DNA of 42,673 nucleotides from Nonomuraea typhae. GTDB taxonomy: Bacteria; Actinomycetota; Actinomycetes; Streptosporangiales; Streptosporangiaceae. Under the pieces are notes generated by a model that was not told the DNA's origin, did no database searches, and saw only the letters and a program-made list of their open reading frames with translations. The DNA is taken from the NCBI RefSeq assembly GCF_009760925.1, contig NZ_VRLV01000024.1, forward strand, positions 95,440 to 138,112, given 5' to 3'. Shown one piece after another: positions 6,285 to 14,514 of this stretch (within the stretch, counting starts at the first letter, position 1; every line of letters starts with the position of its first letter). Both the position numbers and the translations under genes were made by a program.

Positions 6285-7367
6285 GTGAACGTCCTCGTCT
6301 CAGGTGCGAGCATCGGCGGCACCGTCCTGGCCTACTGGCTGCGCCGGCGCGGAATCCGCGTCACCCTCGTCGAGCGGGCGCCCGGCCCGCGCGGCGGCGG
6401 CCAGGCCATCGACGTGCGGGGCGCCGCGCTGACCGTCGCCCAGCGGATGGGCATCCTGGAGGAGATCCGCTCCCTCAGGACCGAGATGCGGGGCATGTCG
6501 GTGATGGACGGCGACGGCAACGAGGTCATGCGCAGCGAGGAGTCCACCTACAGCGGCGGCCGCCTGGACAGCCCGGACGTCGAGATCATGCGCGACGACC
6601 TCACCCGGATCCTCCTGGACTCCGTCGAGGGCGCCGAGATCCTCTGGGGCGACTCCATCGCCTCGCTCGACGACGACGGCTCCGCCGTACACGTGAGGTT
6701 CGAGAAGAACGCGCCGCGCAGCTTCGACTTCGTCGTCGGCGCCGACGGGCTGCACTCCAACACCCGCGGGCTGGTCTTCGGCGAGGAGGCGCGCTTCATC
6801 GAGCACCTCGGCACCTACGTCGGCTTCTTCCGCACCGAGAACTTCCTCGGCCTCGACCAGTGGCAGGTCTGGCACCGCGACGGCGCGGCGGGCTTCGGCA
6901 TCTACCCGGCACGGGGCAACGACGAGATCGTGGTGAACCTGGGCTTCGAATCCGGGCCGATCGCCTACGACTACCGCGACGCCGAGCAGCAGAAGCGCAT
7001 CCTCGCCGGCGCGTGCGCCCACCTGCGCTGGATCGCGCCGAAGCTGCTGGAGGCGCTGGCGGCGGCCGGCGACCTCTACTTCGACTCCATGTCCCAGATC
7101 CACCTGCCGGAGTGGAGCAAGGGACGGGTCGCGCTCGTGGGCGACGCCGCCTACTGCGCCTCGCCGAAGTCGGGGCAGGGCACCAGCCTGGCCATGGTCG
7201 GCGCGTACGTGCTGGCCGAGGAGCTGGCCACGACCGGCGGGCCCGGCCGCTACCAGGAGCGGATGGCCGGGTTCGTCGCGCTCAACCAGGCCCTGGCCAA
7301 GGAGAACCCGGCCGGTCCGGCCTCCGACGAGAGCGTACGGCGGGCGGCCGACGGCATCACGTTGTGA
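6285..7367 (+). CDS. FAD-dependent monooxygenase (PHBH/TetX-like group A)
   Basis: 360 residues from the GTG at 6285 (GGAG at 6274-6277). FAD fold: N-terminal GASIGGTVLAYWLRRRG then the glutamate of VTLVER; the DG-type motif FDFVVGADGLHSNTRG; and the second FAD motif LVGDAAYCASPKSGQGTSLAM. These enzymes hydroxylate or oxidise small aromatic or antibiotic substrates with NAD(P)H and O2. The substrate is not predictable, but control by a divergent GntR-TetR regulator suggests an inducible detoxification function. It overlaps the convergent ligase gene by 11 bp. Confidence 0.9.
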   Translation: MNVLVSGASIGGTVLAYWLRRRGIRVTLVERAPGPRGGGQAIDVRGAALTVAQRMGILEEIRSLRTEMRGMSVMDGDGNEVMRSEESTYSGGRLDSPDVEIMRDDLTRILLDSVEGAEILWGDSIASLDDDGSAVHVRFEKNAPRSFDFVVGADGLHSNTRGLVFGEEARFIEHLGTYVGFFRTENFLGLDQWQVWHRDGAAGFGIYPARGNDEIVVNLGFESGPIAYDYRDAEQQKRILAGACAHLRWIAPKLLEALAAAGDLYFDSMSQIHLPEWSKGRVALVGDAAYCASPKSGQGTSLAMVGAYVLAEELATTGGPGRYQERMAGFVALNQALAKENPAGPASDESVRRAADGITL

Positions 7368-8259
7368 GCCCGCGCCAGGTCGGGTGGCGCAGGACGCCGT
7401 CGCGGGTCCATCCGGCGTACTCGACCTCGCCCCTCAGCACCGGCTCCACCCAGTGCGCGGGCTCCGGAGCCGGTCCGGCGAAGGGCGAGACCGGCCGGAC
7501 CAGCGGCGTCAGCCGTACCAGCAGCTCGTGCAGCATGCGCTCGGTGAAGCCGGTGCCCACGTGACCCACGTACCGCAGCCCCTCGTCCCCGGGCACGCCG
7601 ACCAGCAGCGAGCCGATCGTCCCGGACCGGCGGCCCTCCCCCGGCTTCCAGCCGCCGACCACCACGTCCAGCATCAGCGTGAGCTTGACCTTGATCCACA
7701 GCTCGCTGCGCCGCCCCGGCAGGTACGGCGCGTCCAGCCGCTTGCAGACGATGCCCTCCAGCCCGTGCTCGCGCGCGACGTCCAGCACCACCCGCGCGCT
7801 GCCGGGGAACGAGGGCGGCACCCGCACCCGCCCGCGCTCCAGGCGCAGGTCCTCCAGCAGCTTCCTTCTCTTCTCGTACGGCAGGCGCAACGTCGATCGC
7901 CCTTCCAGGTGCAGCACGTCGAAGACGTGGTACACCACCGGCACGGCCGCCACCAGCGACCGGCTCGGCGCGCGCACGTGCATGCGCGACTGCAGCCTGC
8001 CGAAGTCGGGCGCGCCGGAGGAGTCCAGCGCGACGATCTCCCCGTCCAGCACCATGTTCTTGTCGCTCGCCAGATCCGCGCGCAGCTCCGGATAGGCGCC
8101 GGTCACCTCGCGGTCGTTGCGTGAGAGCAGCCGCACCTCTCCGTCGAGCAGGTAGGCGACGGCTCGTACCCCGTCCCACTTGAACTCGGCGGCCCAGGCC
8201 GCCTCCTGCGAGGCGATGGGCAGCTCCCCGCTGACCGCCAGCATCGGCCTGATCAGCAT
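7357..8259 (-). CDS. ATP-dependent DNA ligase, small single-subunit (LigC-like)
   Basis: 300 residues. Nucleotidyltransferase motif I is FKWDGVRA with the adenylated Lys27; motif III/IIIa is seen in VVYHVFDVLHLEG; motif IV is GLEGIVCKR and motif V is ELWIKVK. A C-terminal OB fold follows (DVVVGGWKPGEGR...GSLLVGV). No nuclease or primase domain is fused, unlike LigD, so this is the stand-alone repair-ligase type that supplements NAD-dependent LigA. Diverges from the DUF2207 gene. Confidence 0.93.
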   Translation of the reverse strand: MLIRPMLAVSGELPIASQEAAWAAEFKWDGVRAVAYLLDGEVRLLSRNDREVTGAYPELRADLASDKNMVLDGEIVALDSSGAPDFGRLQSRMHVRAPSRSLVAAVPVVYHVFDVLHLEGRSTLRLPYEKRRKLLEDLRLERGRVRVPPSFPGSARVVLDVAREHGLEGIVCKRLDAPYLPGRRSELWIKVKLTLMLDVVVGGWKPGEGRRSGTIGSLLVGVPGDEGLRYVGHVGTGFTERMLHELLVRLTPLVRPVSPFAGPAPEPAHWVEPVLRGEVEYAGWTRDGVLRHPTWRGLTT

Positions 8260-8322
8260 TATTCCCCCTGGTCAGAGGCATACCCCTGCCGGAGAAAGGG
8301 GGAACCGATACGATTTGCCGCC

Positions 8323-9936
8323 ATGACCGGAATCAGGCTGATGCTGGGCGTGGCCGCCGTGCTGCTGACCGCCGTGCCCGCCCCTGCGAGCGCCACCGCA
8401 GCCGGGCCGATCACCGACGAGGTCACGCTGGAGTTGCGCAAGGACGGCGTGCTCCGGGTGAGCGAGAAGATCGGCGCCGAGAGCCCCGGAGAGGTCAGGC
8501 GGACCTTCCTCACCCGGACCCGGTTCGACGACGCCAACGACCGCCTCTACCGGATCGCCAACGTCAAGGGCGGGCAGCTCGCCGGTGACGTGCTCACGGT
8601 CAAGGCCCCGGCGACCGTCACCTACGAGGTCACGGGCGCGGTCACGCCGGCCGGGGGCGTGGAGGAGCTGCGCTGGTTCGCGGTCAACGGCTGGAACGTC
8701 CCGGTCGCCAAGGCCACCGTCAAGGTCACCGGGGCCGGCATGGTGCAGAACCTGTCCTGTTTCGCCGGTGAGCTGACCTCGGCCGTCGGCTGCACCAGCG
8801 CCTCCATGGATCATGGGGCGACCGAGGCCGACTTCGAGCAGCAGAACCTGGGGCCGGGGCAGGCGCTGACCGTCGTGGTCGGCTATCCGAAGGGGACCAG
8901 TTCCGGCAAGCCGCTTCTGGAGCGGCGGTTCTCGCTGGCCGCCGCGTTCACGCTGGACGTGGTGACCGGCGGGGCGCTGGCCGGGTTGCTGGTGTTGCTG
9001 CTGGGCGGGGTGGTGCTGCTGTACTGGACGCGGGGGCGCGACGCCCGGGTCGCCGGGCAGGAGACCGCCTCGGTCGATCCCATCCAGAACGGGCACTTCT
9101 CGCCGCCGGACGGGGTGCGGCCCGGGCAGATCGGCACGCTCGTGGACGAACAGGCCGACGTGGTGGACGTGACCGCGACCATCGTGGACCTGGCGGTGCG
9201 CGGGTACCTTCGCATCGACGAGCAGCCGCGCGGGGCCTACGACGCGCCGGACTGGTTGCTGGTCAGCCTGCCGAACGCGCCGGTGAACGCGTTGCTGCCG
9301 TATGAGAAGGCGTTGTACGACGCGGTGTTCGAGGGCAGGGACGCCACCCTCTTGTCGGATTTGTCAGGCTCTTTCGCGAAAAATCTCGGGAAAGTGCGGG
9401 ATGAGCTTTATGAGGATGTGGTGCGGCAGGGGTGGTTCGCCCGGCGGCCCGACACCGAGCGGACCCGGTGGACCACGCTCGGCCTGGCCCTCATCGGCGT
9501 CGGCGTCCTGGCCACGGGGGCGCTGGCCTGGTTCACGACCTACGGGCTGCTGGGGCTGGCGGTGATCATCGCAGGGGCGGCGCTGGCCGTCGGCGGGCAG
9601 GCCATGCCGGCCAGGACCGCCAAGGGCTCGGCCGCGCTCGCGCACACGCTGGGCTTCCGGCAGTACTTGTTCTCCGGCGAGCTGGGAAATGTCCCTGAGC
9701 AGCACCGAGTCGAGCTTTTTTCGCGATATTTGCCCTACGCCGTGATTTTTGATGGCGTGGAGCATTGGTCGCGCATCGTGGCCTCCGTCACCGGCAACGG
9801 CCACCAGGCCGACAACCTGTACTGGTACCACGGCCCCGCCGAGTGGGACCTGTCCAAGTTCGCCGGATCGATGCGCACCTTCACCACCACCACCTCCGGC
9901 GCCATCTCCGCCACCCGGCAGCTCCGGTCGTTGTGA
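8323..9936 (+). CDS. DUF2207 exported membrane protein
   Basis: 537 residues: signal peptide at about 1-27 (LMLGVAAVLLTAVPAPASA), an extracytoplasmic beta-rich domain to about 200, a TM helix at about 208-235, and a cytoplasmic part with the family block DPIQNGHFSPPDGVRPGQIG followed by DVTATIVDLAVRGYLRI. Two more TM helices lie near 388-430, then a C-terminal domain. Widespread family of unknown function. Its last codon overlaps the sigma-factor start, suggesting co-translation. Confidence 0.88.
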   Translation: MTGIRLMLGVAAVLLTAVPAPASATAAGPITDEVTLELRKDGVLRVSEKIGAESPGEVRRTFLTRTRFDDANDRLYRIANVKGGQLAGDVLTVKAPATVTYEVTGAVTPAGGVEELRWFAVNGWNVPVAKATVKVTGAGMVQNLSCFAGELTSAVGCTSASMDHGATEADFEQQNLGPGQALTVVVGYPKGTSSGKPLLERRFSLAAAFTLDVVTGGALAGLLVLLLGGVVLLYWTRGRDARVAGQETASVDPIQNGHFSPPDGVRPGQIGTLVDEQADVVDVTATIVDLAVRGYLRIDEQPRGAYDAPDWLLVSLPNAPVNALLPYEKALYDAVFEGRDATLLSDLSGSFAKNLGKVRDELYEDVVRQGWFARRPDTERTRWTTLGLALIGVGVLATGALAWFTTYGLLGLAVIIAGAALAVGGQAMPARTAKGSAALAHTLGFRQYLFSGELGNVPEQHRVELFSRYLPYAVIFDGVEHWSRIVASVTGNGHQADNLYWYHGPAEWDLSKFAGSMRTFTTTTSGAISATRQLRSL

Positions 9937-10877
9937 ACGCCGAGGAGCTCGAGCGGCACCGCAGGGAACTCCACGTGCACTGCTACCGCCTGCTCGGCTC
10001 CTACCACGAGGCGGAAGACCTGGTCCAGGAGACGTTCCTGCGCGCCTGGCGCAAGCGCGAGACGCCGCCGGACAACCTCAAGGCGTGGCTGTACAAGATC
10101 GCCACCAACGCCTGCCTCGACTTCCTGCGCGCCAACCCCCGCCGCCCCGAGCCGCGCGAGGCCCCGATCGCGGCCGACGAGGGCCTGTCGTGGCCGGTCT
10201 CCGCCCATGTGCCGTGGCTTCAGCCGTACCCCGACCATCTCCTCAACGCCGTCATCGAGCGCGAGACGATCGAGCTGGCCTTCCTGGTGGCGATCCAGCA
10301 TCTCCCGGCCAGGCAGCGGGCCGTCGTCATCCTGCGTGACGTGCTCGGCTGGTCCGCCGCCGAGACCGCGGAAGCCCTGGACACGACGGTCACCGCGGTG
10401 AAAAGCGCCCTGCAGCGGGCCCGTCCGGTGCTCAAGGAGCACCTGCCCGCCCAGCGCATGAACGCCGCCAGCGCCGACGAACTGGCCGTCGTCCGCACGT
10501 ACATCAGAGCGCTGGAGGAAGGCGACCCCGCCGTGCTGCCCGCGCTGCTCAAGGCCGACGTCTGGCAGACCATGCCGCCCGCGCCCCTGTGGATCCTCGG
10601 CCGCGACGCCTTCGTCTCCTCGTGGGGGCCGCAGATGGCCGGGGAGGGCTCGTGGGGCGACTGGCGGGTGCTGCCGGCCCGGGTCAACCGGCAACCGGCC
10701 ATCGCCGCCTACCTCCGCCGGCCAGGCGAGGAGCTGTTCTCGCCGTTCTGGCTCGGCGTCTTCCGCATGGACGGGCCGCTGATCAGCCAGATCACCACGT
10801 TCGGCCACGAACTCTTCCCGGATCTGCATCTCCCCGATTCCTTTTCCGGCGCCGGCTCGTCATATGCGCATGACTGA
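9933..10877 (+). CDS. ECF sigma factor with SnoaL-like C-terminal domain
   Basis: 314 residues from the GTG at 9933, overlapping the DUF2207 stop (GTGA). Sigma region 2 is at about residues 5-75 (HCYRLLGSYHEAEDLVQETF, LKAWLYKIATNACLDFLR). Region 4 is near 125-175 (LPARQRAVVILRDVLGWSAA then a helix-turn-helix). A SnoaL/NTF2-like domain runs from about 190 to the end; in ECF41/56-type factors this domain modulates sigma activity in place of an anti-sigma factor. The coupled serine-hydrolase gene downstream may be a target or partner (inference). Confidence 0.88.
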   Translation: MNAEELERHRRELHVHCYRLLGSYHEAEDLVQETFLRAWRKRETPPDNLKAWLYKIATNACLDFLRANPRRPEPREAPIAADEGLSWPVSAHVPWLQPYPDHLLNAVIERETIELAFLVAIQHLPARQRAVVILRDVLGWSAAETAEALDTTVTAVKSALQRARPVLKEHLPAQRMNAASADELAVVRTYIRALEEGDPAVLPALLKADVWQTMPPAPLWILGRDAFVSSWGPQMAGEGSWGDWRVLPARVNRQPAIAAYLRRPGEELFSPFWLGVFRMDGPLISQITTFGHELFPDLHLPDSFSGAGSSYAHD

Positions 10878-11967
10878 TCTGCAGAAGAACGTCCAGGCCC
10901 TTGCCGACGAGCTCGTGGAGACCGGTGTGGAGCGCGGCCTCCAGGTCGCCGTCTACCGGGACGGCGAGCTCGTCGTCGACGCCGTGGCCGGTGTGGCCGA
11001 CCCCGCCACCGGCCGCCCGATGACCTCCGGCACGCCGGTGTACGTGACCTCCACGGGCAAGGGCATGGTCGCCACCGTCGTCCACGTCCTGGCCGAGCGC
11101 GGCGTGCTCGCCTACGACACACCGATCGCGGAGTACTGGCCCGAGTTCGCCGCCCACGGCAAGGAGCGGGCCACCGTACGGCATGCGCTCACCTACCAGC
11201 TCGGCCTGCCCGGCGTCCCGGTGGACACCACGGCCGCCGACCTCGTGGACTGGGAGAAGATGTGCGCGACGCTGGCCGGCGCCAAGCCCTGGTGGGAGCC
11301 GGGCACCAAGATCGGCTACCACCCGCAGAGCTTCATGTTCATCGTCGGCGAGGTGGTACGGCGGGCCTCCGGCAAGACCGTCTCCCAGGTGCTGCTCGAG
11401 GAGGTGGCGCAGCCGCTCGGCGTGGCCGGTGAGCTGTTCCTGGCCGTGCCCGCCGCCGAGCTGCCCCGGCTGGCCGTGATCGAGGACCCGCAGGGCCCGC
11501 CGATGGAGATGCCGCCGGAGATGCTGGCCCAGATCCCCTTCTTCCGGGTCGTGGACGGCTTCACCGCCGCGCCCATGCAGGCCCTGCCCGACGCCGCCCT
11601 CAGCAACCGGCCCGACCTCCTCACCTCGGACGCCGGCGCCACAGGTACCGCCCGCGGTCTGGCCCGCATGTACGACGGCCTGCTCCACGGGCTCATCCCG
11701 GCCGGACGGCTGGCCGAGGCCACCTCCGCCCAGGCCGCCGGCATGGACGAGGTCACCGGCAGGCCCGTCACCTGGGGCCTCGGGTACTCGGTCGGGCTCA
11801 CCACCGCCCTGGACAAGCCGTCCTACTTCGGCATGGGCGGCAGCGGCGGCACCGCGGCCTTCGCCGACAAGGAGAGCGGCCTGGCCGTCGGCATCACCAA
11901 GAACCGCATCGGCGCCGGGGACCCGTTCGAGACCGTGGACAGGATCGGCCGGCTCATCCTCGGCTGA
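10864..11967 (+). CDS. Serine hydrolase, class C beta-lactamase/EstB fold
   Basis: 367 residues. The nucleophile motif is STGK (Ser63-Lys66) in YVTSTGKGMVATVV; C-terminal GLGYSVGL and GMGGSGGTAAFADKESG correspond to the HxG-like wall. No signal peptide, so a cytoplasmic esterase or D-aminopeptidase-like enzyme is more likely than a true beta-lactamase. The start (ATG 10864 or 10870) lies inside the sigma gene, 14 bp of overlap. Its stop abuts that of the convergent response-regulator gene with no gap. Confidence 0.85.
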   Translation: MRMTDLQKNVQALADELVETGVERGLQVAVYRDGELVVDAVAGVADPATGRPMTSGTPVYVTSTGKGMVATVVHVLAERGVLAYDTPIAEYWPEFAAHGKERATVRHALTYQLGLPGVPVDTTAADLVDWEKMCATLAGAKPWWEPGTKIGYHPQSFMFIVGEVVRRASGKTVSQVLLEEVAQPLGVAGELFLAVPAAELPRLAVIEDPQGPPMEMPPEMLAQIPFFRVVDGFTAAPMQALPDAALSNRPDLLTSDAGATGTARGLARMYDGLLHGLIPAGRLAEATSAQAAGMDEVTGRPVTWGLGYSVGLTTALDKPSYFGMGGSGGTAAFADKESGLAVGITKNRIGAGDPFETVDRIGRLILG

Positions 11968-12588
11968 TCAGCGGCGGATGTGGCCCAGCTCGATCGCCTT
12001 GCTGACCGCGCCGGTCCTGGTGTCCACGCCCAGCTTGCCGTACACGTGGTTGAGATGGGTCTTGACCGTCGCCTCGGTGACGAACAGGGCCTTCGCGATC
12101 TCTCTGTTGCCGGCGCCGCGGGCCAGCAGCTCCAGGATCTCGATCTCCCGGGCGGTCAGCGCCGGGCCCGGATCGCGCATCCGGCGCATCATCCGGGTCG
12201 CCACCTTGGGCGAGAGCGCCGTCTCTCCCCTGGCGGCGGCCCGGATCGCCTGGAACAGCTCGTCCGGCGGGCAGGCTTTGAGCACGTACCCGGTGGCGCC
12301 CGCGTCGATCGCCCGGACGATGTCCGCGTCCGTCTCGTACGTCGTCAGCACCAGCACCTGCGGCGCCGGGTCCAGCGCGCGCACCTTCCTGGTCGCGGCA
12401 ACGCCGTCCGGCCCGTCGCCGAGCTGCAGATCCATGAGCACCACGTCCGGCTGCCGCAACGCGATCAGCCGCAGGGCGTCGTCGGCGCCGGCCGCCTCCC
12501 CGACGATCTCCATGTCGGCCTCGCCGCTCACCAGCGCCGCGATGCCCGCCCTGACCACCGGATGGTCGTCGACCAGGAACAACTTCAT
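11968..12588 (-). CDS. NarL/LuxR-family response regulator (SenR-like)
   Basis: 206 residues: receiver domain with acidic pocket D7-D8 and phospho-acceptor Asp53 (DVVLMDLQLGDGPDG), then a LuxR-type helix-turn-helix (LTAREIEILELLARGAGNRE, TVKTHLNHVYGKLGV). The start overlaps the kinase stop by 4 bp (ATGA). With the kinase and the divergent HbpS-like gene it resembles the Streptomyces HbpS-SenS-SenR redox system. Confidence 0.93.
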   Translation of the reverse strand: MKLFLVDDHPVVRAGIAALVSGEADMEIVGEAAGADDALRLIALRQPDVVLMDLQLGDGPDGVAATRKVRALDPAPQVLVLTTYETDADIVRAIDAGATGYVLKACPPDELFQAIRAAARGETALSPKVATRMMRRMRDPGPALTAREIEILELLARGAGNREIAKALFVTEATVKTHLNHVYGKLGVDTRTGAVSKAIELGHIRR

Positions 12589-13619
12589 ACGGGAATCCTC
12601 GCAGCCACCGCCGTGCCCTCCCCCGGAGCGCTCTCCACCGTCAGCGTGCCGCCGACCTCGGCCACGCGATCCCGCATCGCCCGCAGCCCGTACCCGCGCC
12701 CGGGCCGGGCCACCGCCTGGTCGAACCCGGCGCCGTCGTCGTAGACGTCCAGCGTGACCTCGTCGTCCAGATACGACAGCGTCACGATCACCCGGCTCGC
12801 CCGCGCGTGTTCACGCGCGTTCGCCACCGCGCCCTGCGCCACCCTCAGCAGGACGGCCTGCGTCCGGTCATCCAGCGGGAACTCCTCCCCCTCCAGCCGG
12901 AACTGCGTGCCCAGCCCCCGCAGGGCGTCGGCCAGTGACGCCTTCGCCAGTGGCGCCGGGCCCAGATCGCGCACGAACCTGCGGGCCTCGTCCAGATTCT
13001 CCCCCGCCGCCTCGATCGCCGTGCGCACATACGCCCTGGCCTGCTCCGGGTCCGACTCCCAGGCGCGGTCGGCCGCCTGCAGCAGCATGCGCTGGCTGGT
13101 CAGCCCCTGGGCCAGGGTGTCGTGGATCTCCCGCGAGAGCCGTTCGCGCTCCTGCATGACTCCCGCCTTCCTCAACTCCCAGAAGATCACAATGGTCATC
13201 GCTGCCACCGCCACCGGCGCCAGCACCAGGCTCGGATCGAAGCGGTCCGACAGGCTGATCTGCGCCACGATCACCGCCACCGTCAGCACCGTCGCCGCCA
13301 CCAGGGTCATCCGCAGCGACAGCAGCCGCAGGCACACGTACAGCAGCGGGATCGCGCACCAGGCGAACGACGGCGCCAGCTCCACCAGCACCAGCCAGCA
13401 CCCGAGCACCACGGCCAGCCACGCCAGCCGTCCCCGCCGCCCGAGCCGGTCCCACACCAGCACCCCGCCCCCGTACACCAGCGCCAGCAGCGCCGTGTCG
13501 GCCAGCGCGACGACGGTCCTGAGGTCCATCTCGTGCCGCACCACGAGGCGCGCGGCGGAGGCGGCCAGCAGCAGGAAGAAGCCCAGATGCATGGCCCGGT
13601 TGAGCCACACCCTCTCCAT
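12585..13619 (-). CDS. Histidine kinase, HisKA_3 type (SenS-like)
   Basis: 344 residues. About five N-terminal TM helices within residues 10-147, then a HisKA_3 dimerisation helix with phospho-acceptor His166 (ERLSREIHDTLAQGL), and an HATPase domain with N box VANAREHARA, G1 DDGAGFD and G2 GRGYGLRAM. The almost fully membrane-buried sensor agrees with SenS, whose extracellular loops sense HbpS; no large extracytoplasmic domain is present. Confidence 0.92.
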   Translation of the reverse strand: MERVWLNRAMHLGFFLLLAASAARLVVRHEMDLRTVVALADTALLALVYGGGVLVWDRLGRRGRLAWLAVVLGCWLVLVELAPSFAWCAIPLLYVCLRLLSLRMTLVAATVLTVAVIVAQISLSDRFDPSLVLAPVAVAAMTIVIFWELRKAGVMQERERLSREIHDTLAQGLTSQRMLLQAADRAWESDPEQARAYVRTAIEAAGENLDEARRFVRDLGPAPLAKASLADALRGLGTQFRLEGEEFPLDDRTQAVLLRVAQGAVANAREHARASRVIVTLSYLDDEVTLDVYDDGAGFDQAVARPGRGYGLRAMRDRVAEVGGTLTVESAPGEGTAVAARIPV

Positions 13620-13677
13620 CCCGCCCCCTTTTCTCCGGTGTGAGCGTAGGCAGGCTTTCCTGCCCGCGCATCAACCG

Positions 13678-13703
13678 ATCGATTGACCTCCTCCTCAATC
13701 GAT
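13678..13703. promoter_or_regulatory. Inverted repeat between SenS-like and HbpS-like genes
   Basis: ATCGATTGA (13678-13686) and TCAATCGAT (13695-13703) form a 9-bp perfect inverted repeat with an 8-bp spacer; further TCGATCG/TCGATGG copies follow to about 13734. Placement in the divergent 180-bp interval suggests a SenR-type binding region (inference). Confidence 0.45.
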
Positions 13704-13799
13704 TCTCCCCGCAGCCTCGATCGCTCTCTCGATGGCCCGCCCCGATCCGCCCGGCAGGCTTAATCCCGTCGGACCAATGACCTGACCTGGAGGAACACC

Positions 13800-14306
13800 A
13801 TGAAGCTCAGCACCCGCATCGCCGCCGCGTCGCTGGCCGCGCTCGCCGTCGCCGGTGGCATCACCACCGCCGCCACCGCCCAGGCCGCCGCGCAGGACGC
13901 GCCCGTGGTCCAGACGAACGTGCTGTCGGCCGACGCCGCCCTCAAGATCGCCGACGCGGTCCAGAAGGAGGCGGTCAAGCAGAAGCAGCGGGTCACGGTC
14001 GCCATCGTGGACCGCTCCGGCGCCACCCGGCTCATCCTGAAGGGCGACGGCGCCGGTCCGCAGACCGAGGAGTCGGCCCGCCGCAAGGCGTTCACCGCCG
14101 TGTCGTTCGGCCAGCCGACGAGCGCGCTGTCCAAGAACCAGGCCCTGGCCGCCATCCCCGGCACCCTACTGCTGGCCGGCGGCATCCCGGTCGCCTCGGC
14201 CGGCTCCCCGATCGCGGGCATCGGCGTCGGCGGGGCGCCGAGCGGCGACATCGACGAGGCGCTCGCCCAGGCCGGCCTCAAGGCCATCCAGGGCCAGCTC
14301 CGCTGA
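13800..14306 (+). CDS. Secreted heme-binding protein, HbpS/GlcG (DUF336) family
   Basis: 168 residues with a signal peptide (residues 1-30, cleavage after ATAQAAA). The mature part shows the GlcG/HbpS fold signature: LSADAALKIADAVQKEAVKQ, VTVAIVDRSGATRLILKGDGA, SARRKAFTAVSFGQPTSAL, then GGIPV and IAGIGVGGAPSGDIDEALA. In Streptomyces, HbpS binds heme outside the cell and acts on the SenS kinase in response to iron or redox stress. GGAGG lies 8 bp before the ATG. Confidence 0.88.
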   Translation: MKLSTRIAAASLAALAVAGGITTAATAQAAAQDAPVVQTNVLSADAALKIADAVQKEAVKQKQRVTVAIVDRSGATRLILKGDGAGPQTEESARRKAFTAVSFGQPTSALSKNQALAAIPGTLLLAGGIPVASAGSPIAGIGVGGAPSGDIDEALAQAGLKAIQGQLR

Positions 14307-14320
14307 CGTGACCCGCGACG

Positions 14321-14473
14321 CCCGAGAGGCCGCTCCCTACCCCAAGGGCAACCACCGCACCGGTTACCCAACCCGGGAGGCCGCTCCCAACCCCAAAGCC
14401 AACCACCCCACCGATTACCCAACCCGGGAGGCCCCTTCCTAGCCCAAGGGCAACCACCGCACCGGTTACCAAA
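14321..14473. repeat. Three tandem 51-bp repeats
   Basis: Units start at 14321, 14372 and 14423. Each begins CCCG(A/G)GAGGCC, contains CCAACC or CAACCACC and ends near ACCGGTTACCCAA or ACCGATTACCCAA. A degenerate fourth start follows at about 14474. Copies are about 85-90% alike. No spacers, no palindromic unit, so not CRISPR. The 208-bp interval between the HbpS-like and ankyrin genes is otherwise empty. Confidence 0.85.
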
Positions 14474-14514
14474 CTCGGGGGGCCAAAGACGGCCTGCGGG
14501 GTGAGGATGGGGGT

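Noticed and set aside
10864..11967. True antibiotic beta-lactamase controlled by BlaI
   Set aside because: No signal peptide, far from blaI, and no BlaI-type operator nearby; EstB-like esterase fits better.
14321..14473. CRISPR array
   Set aside because: Units are directly adjacent with no spacers and are not conserved-repeat plus unique-spacer in form; no cas genes.
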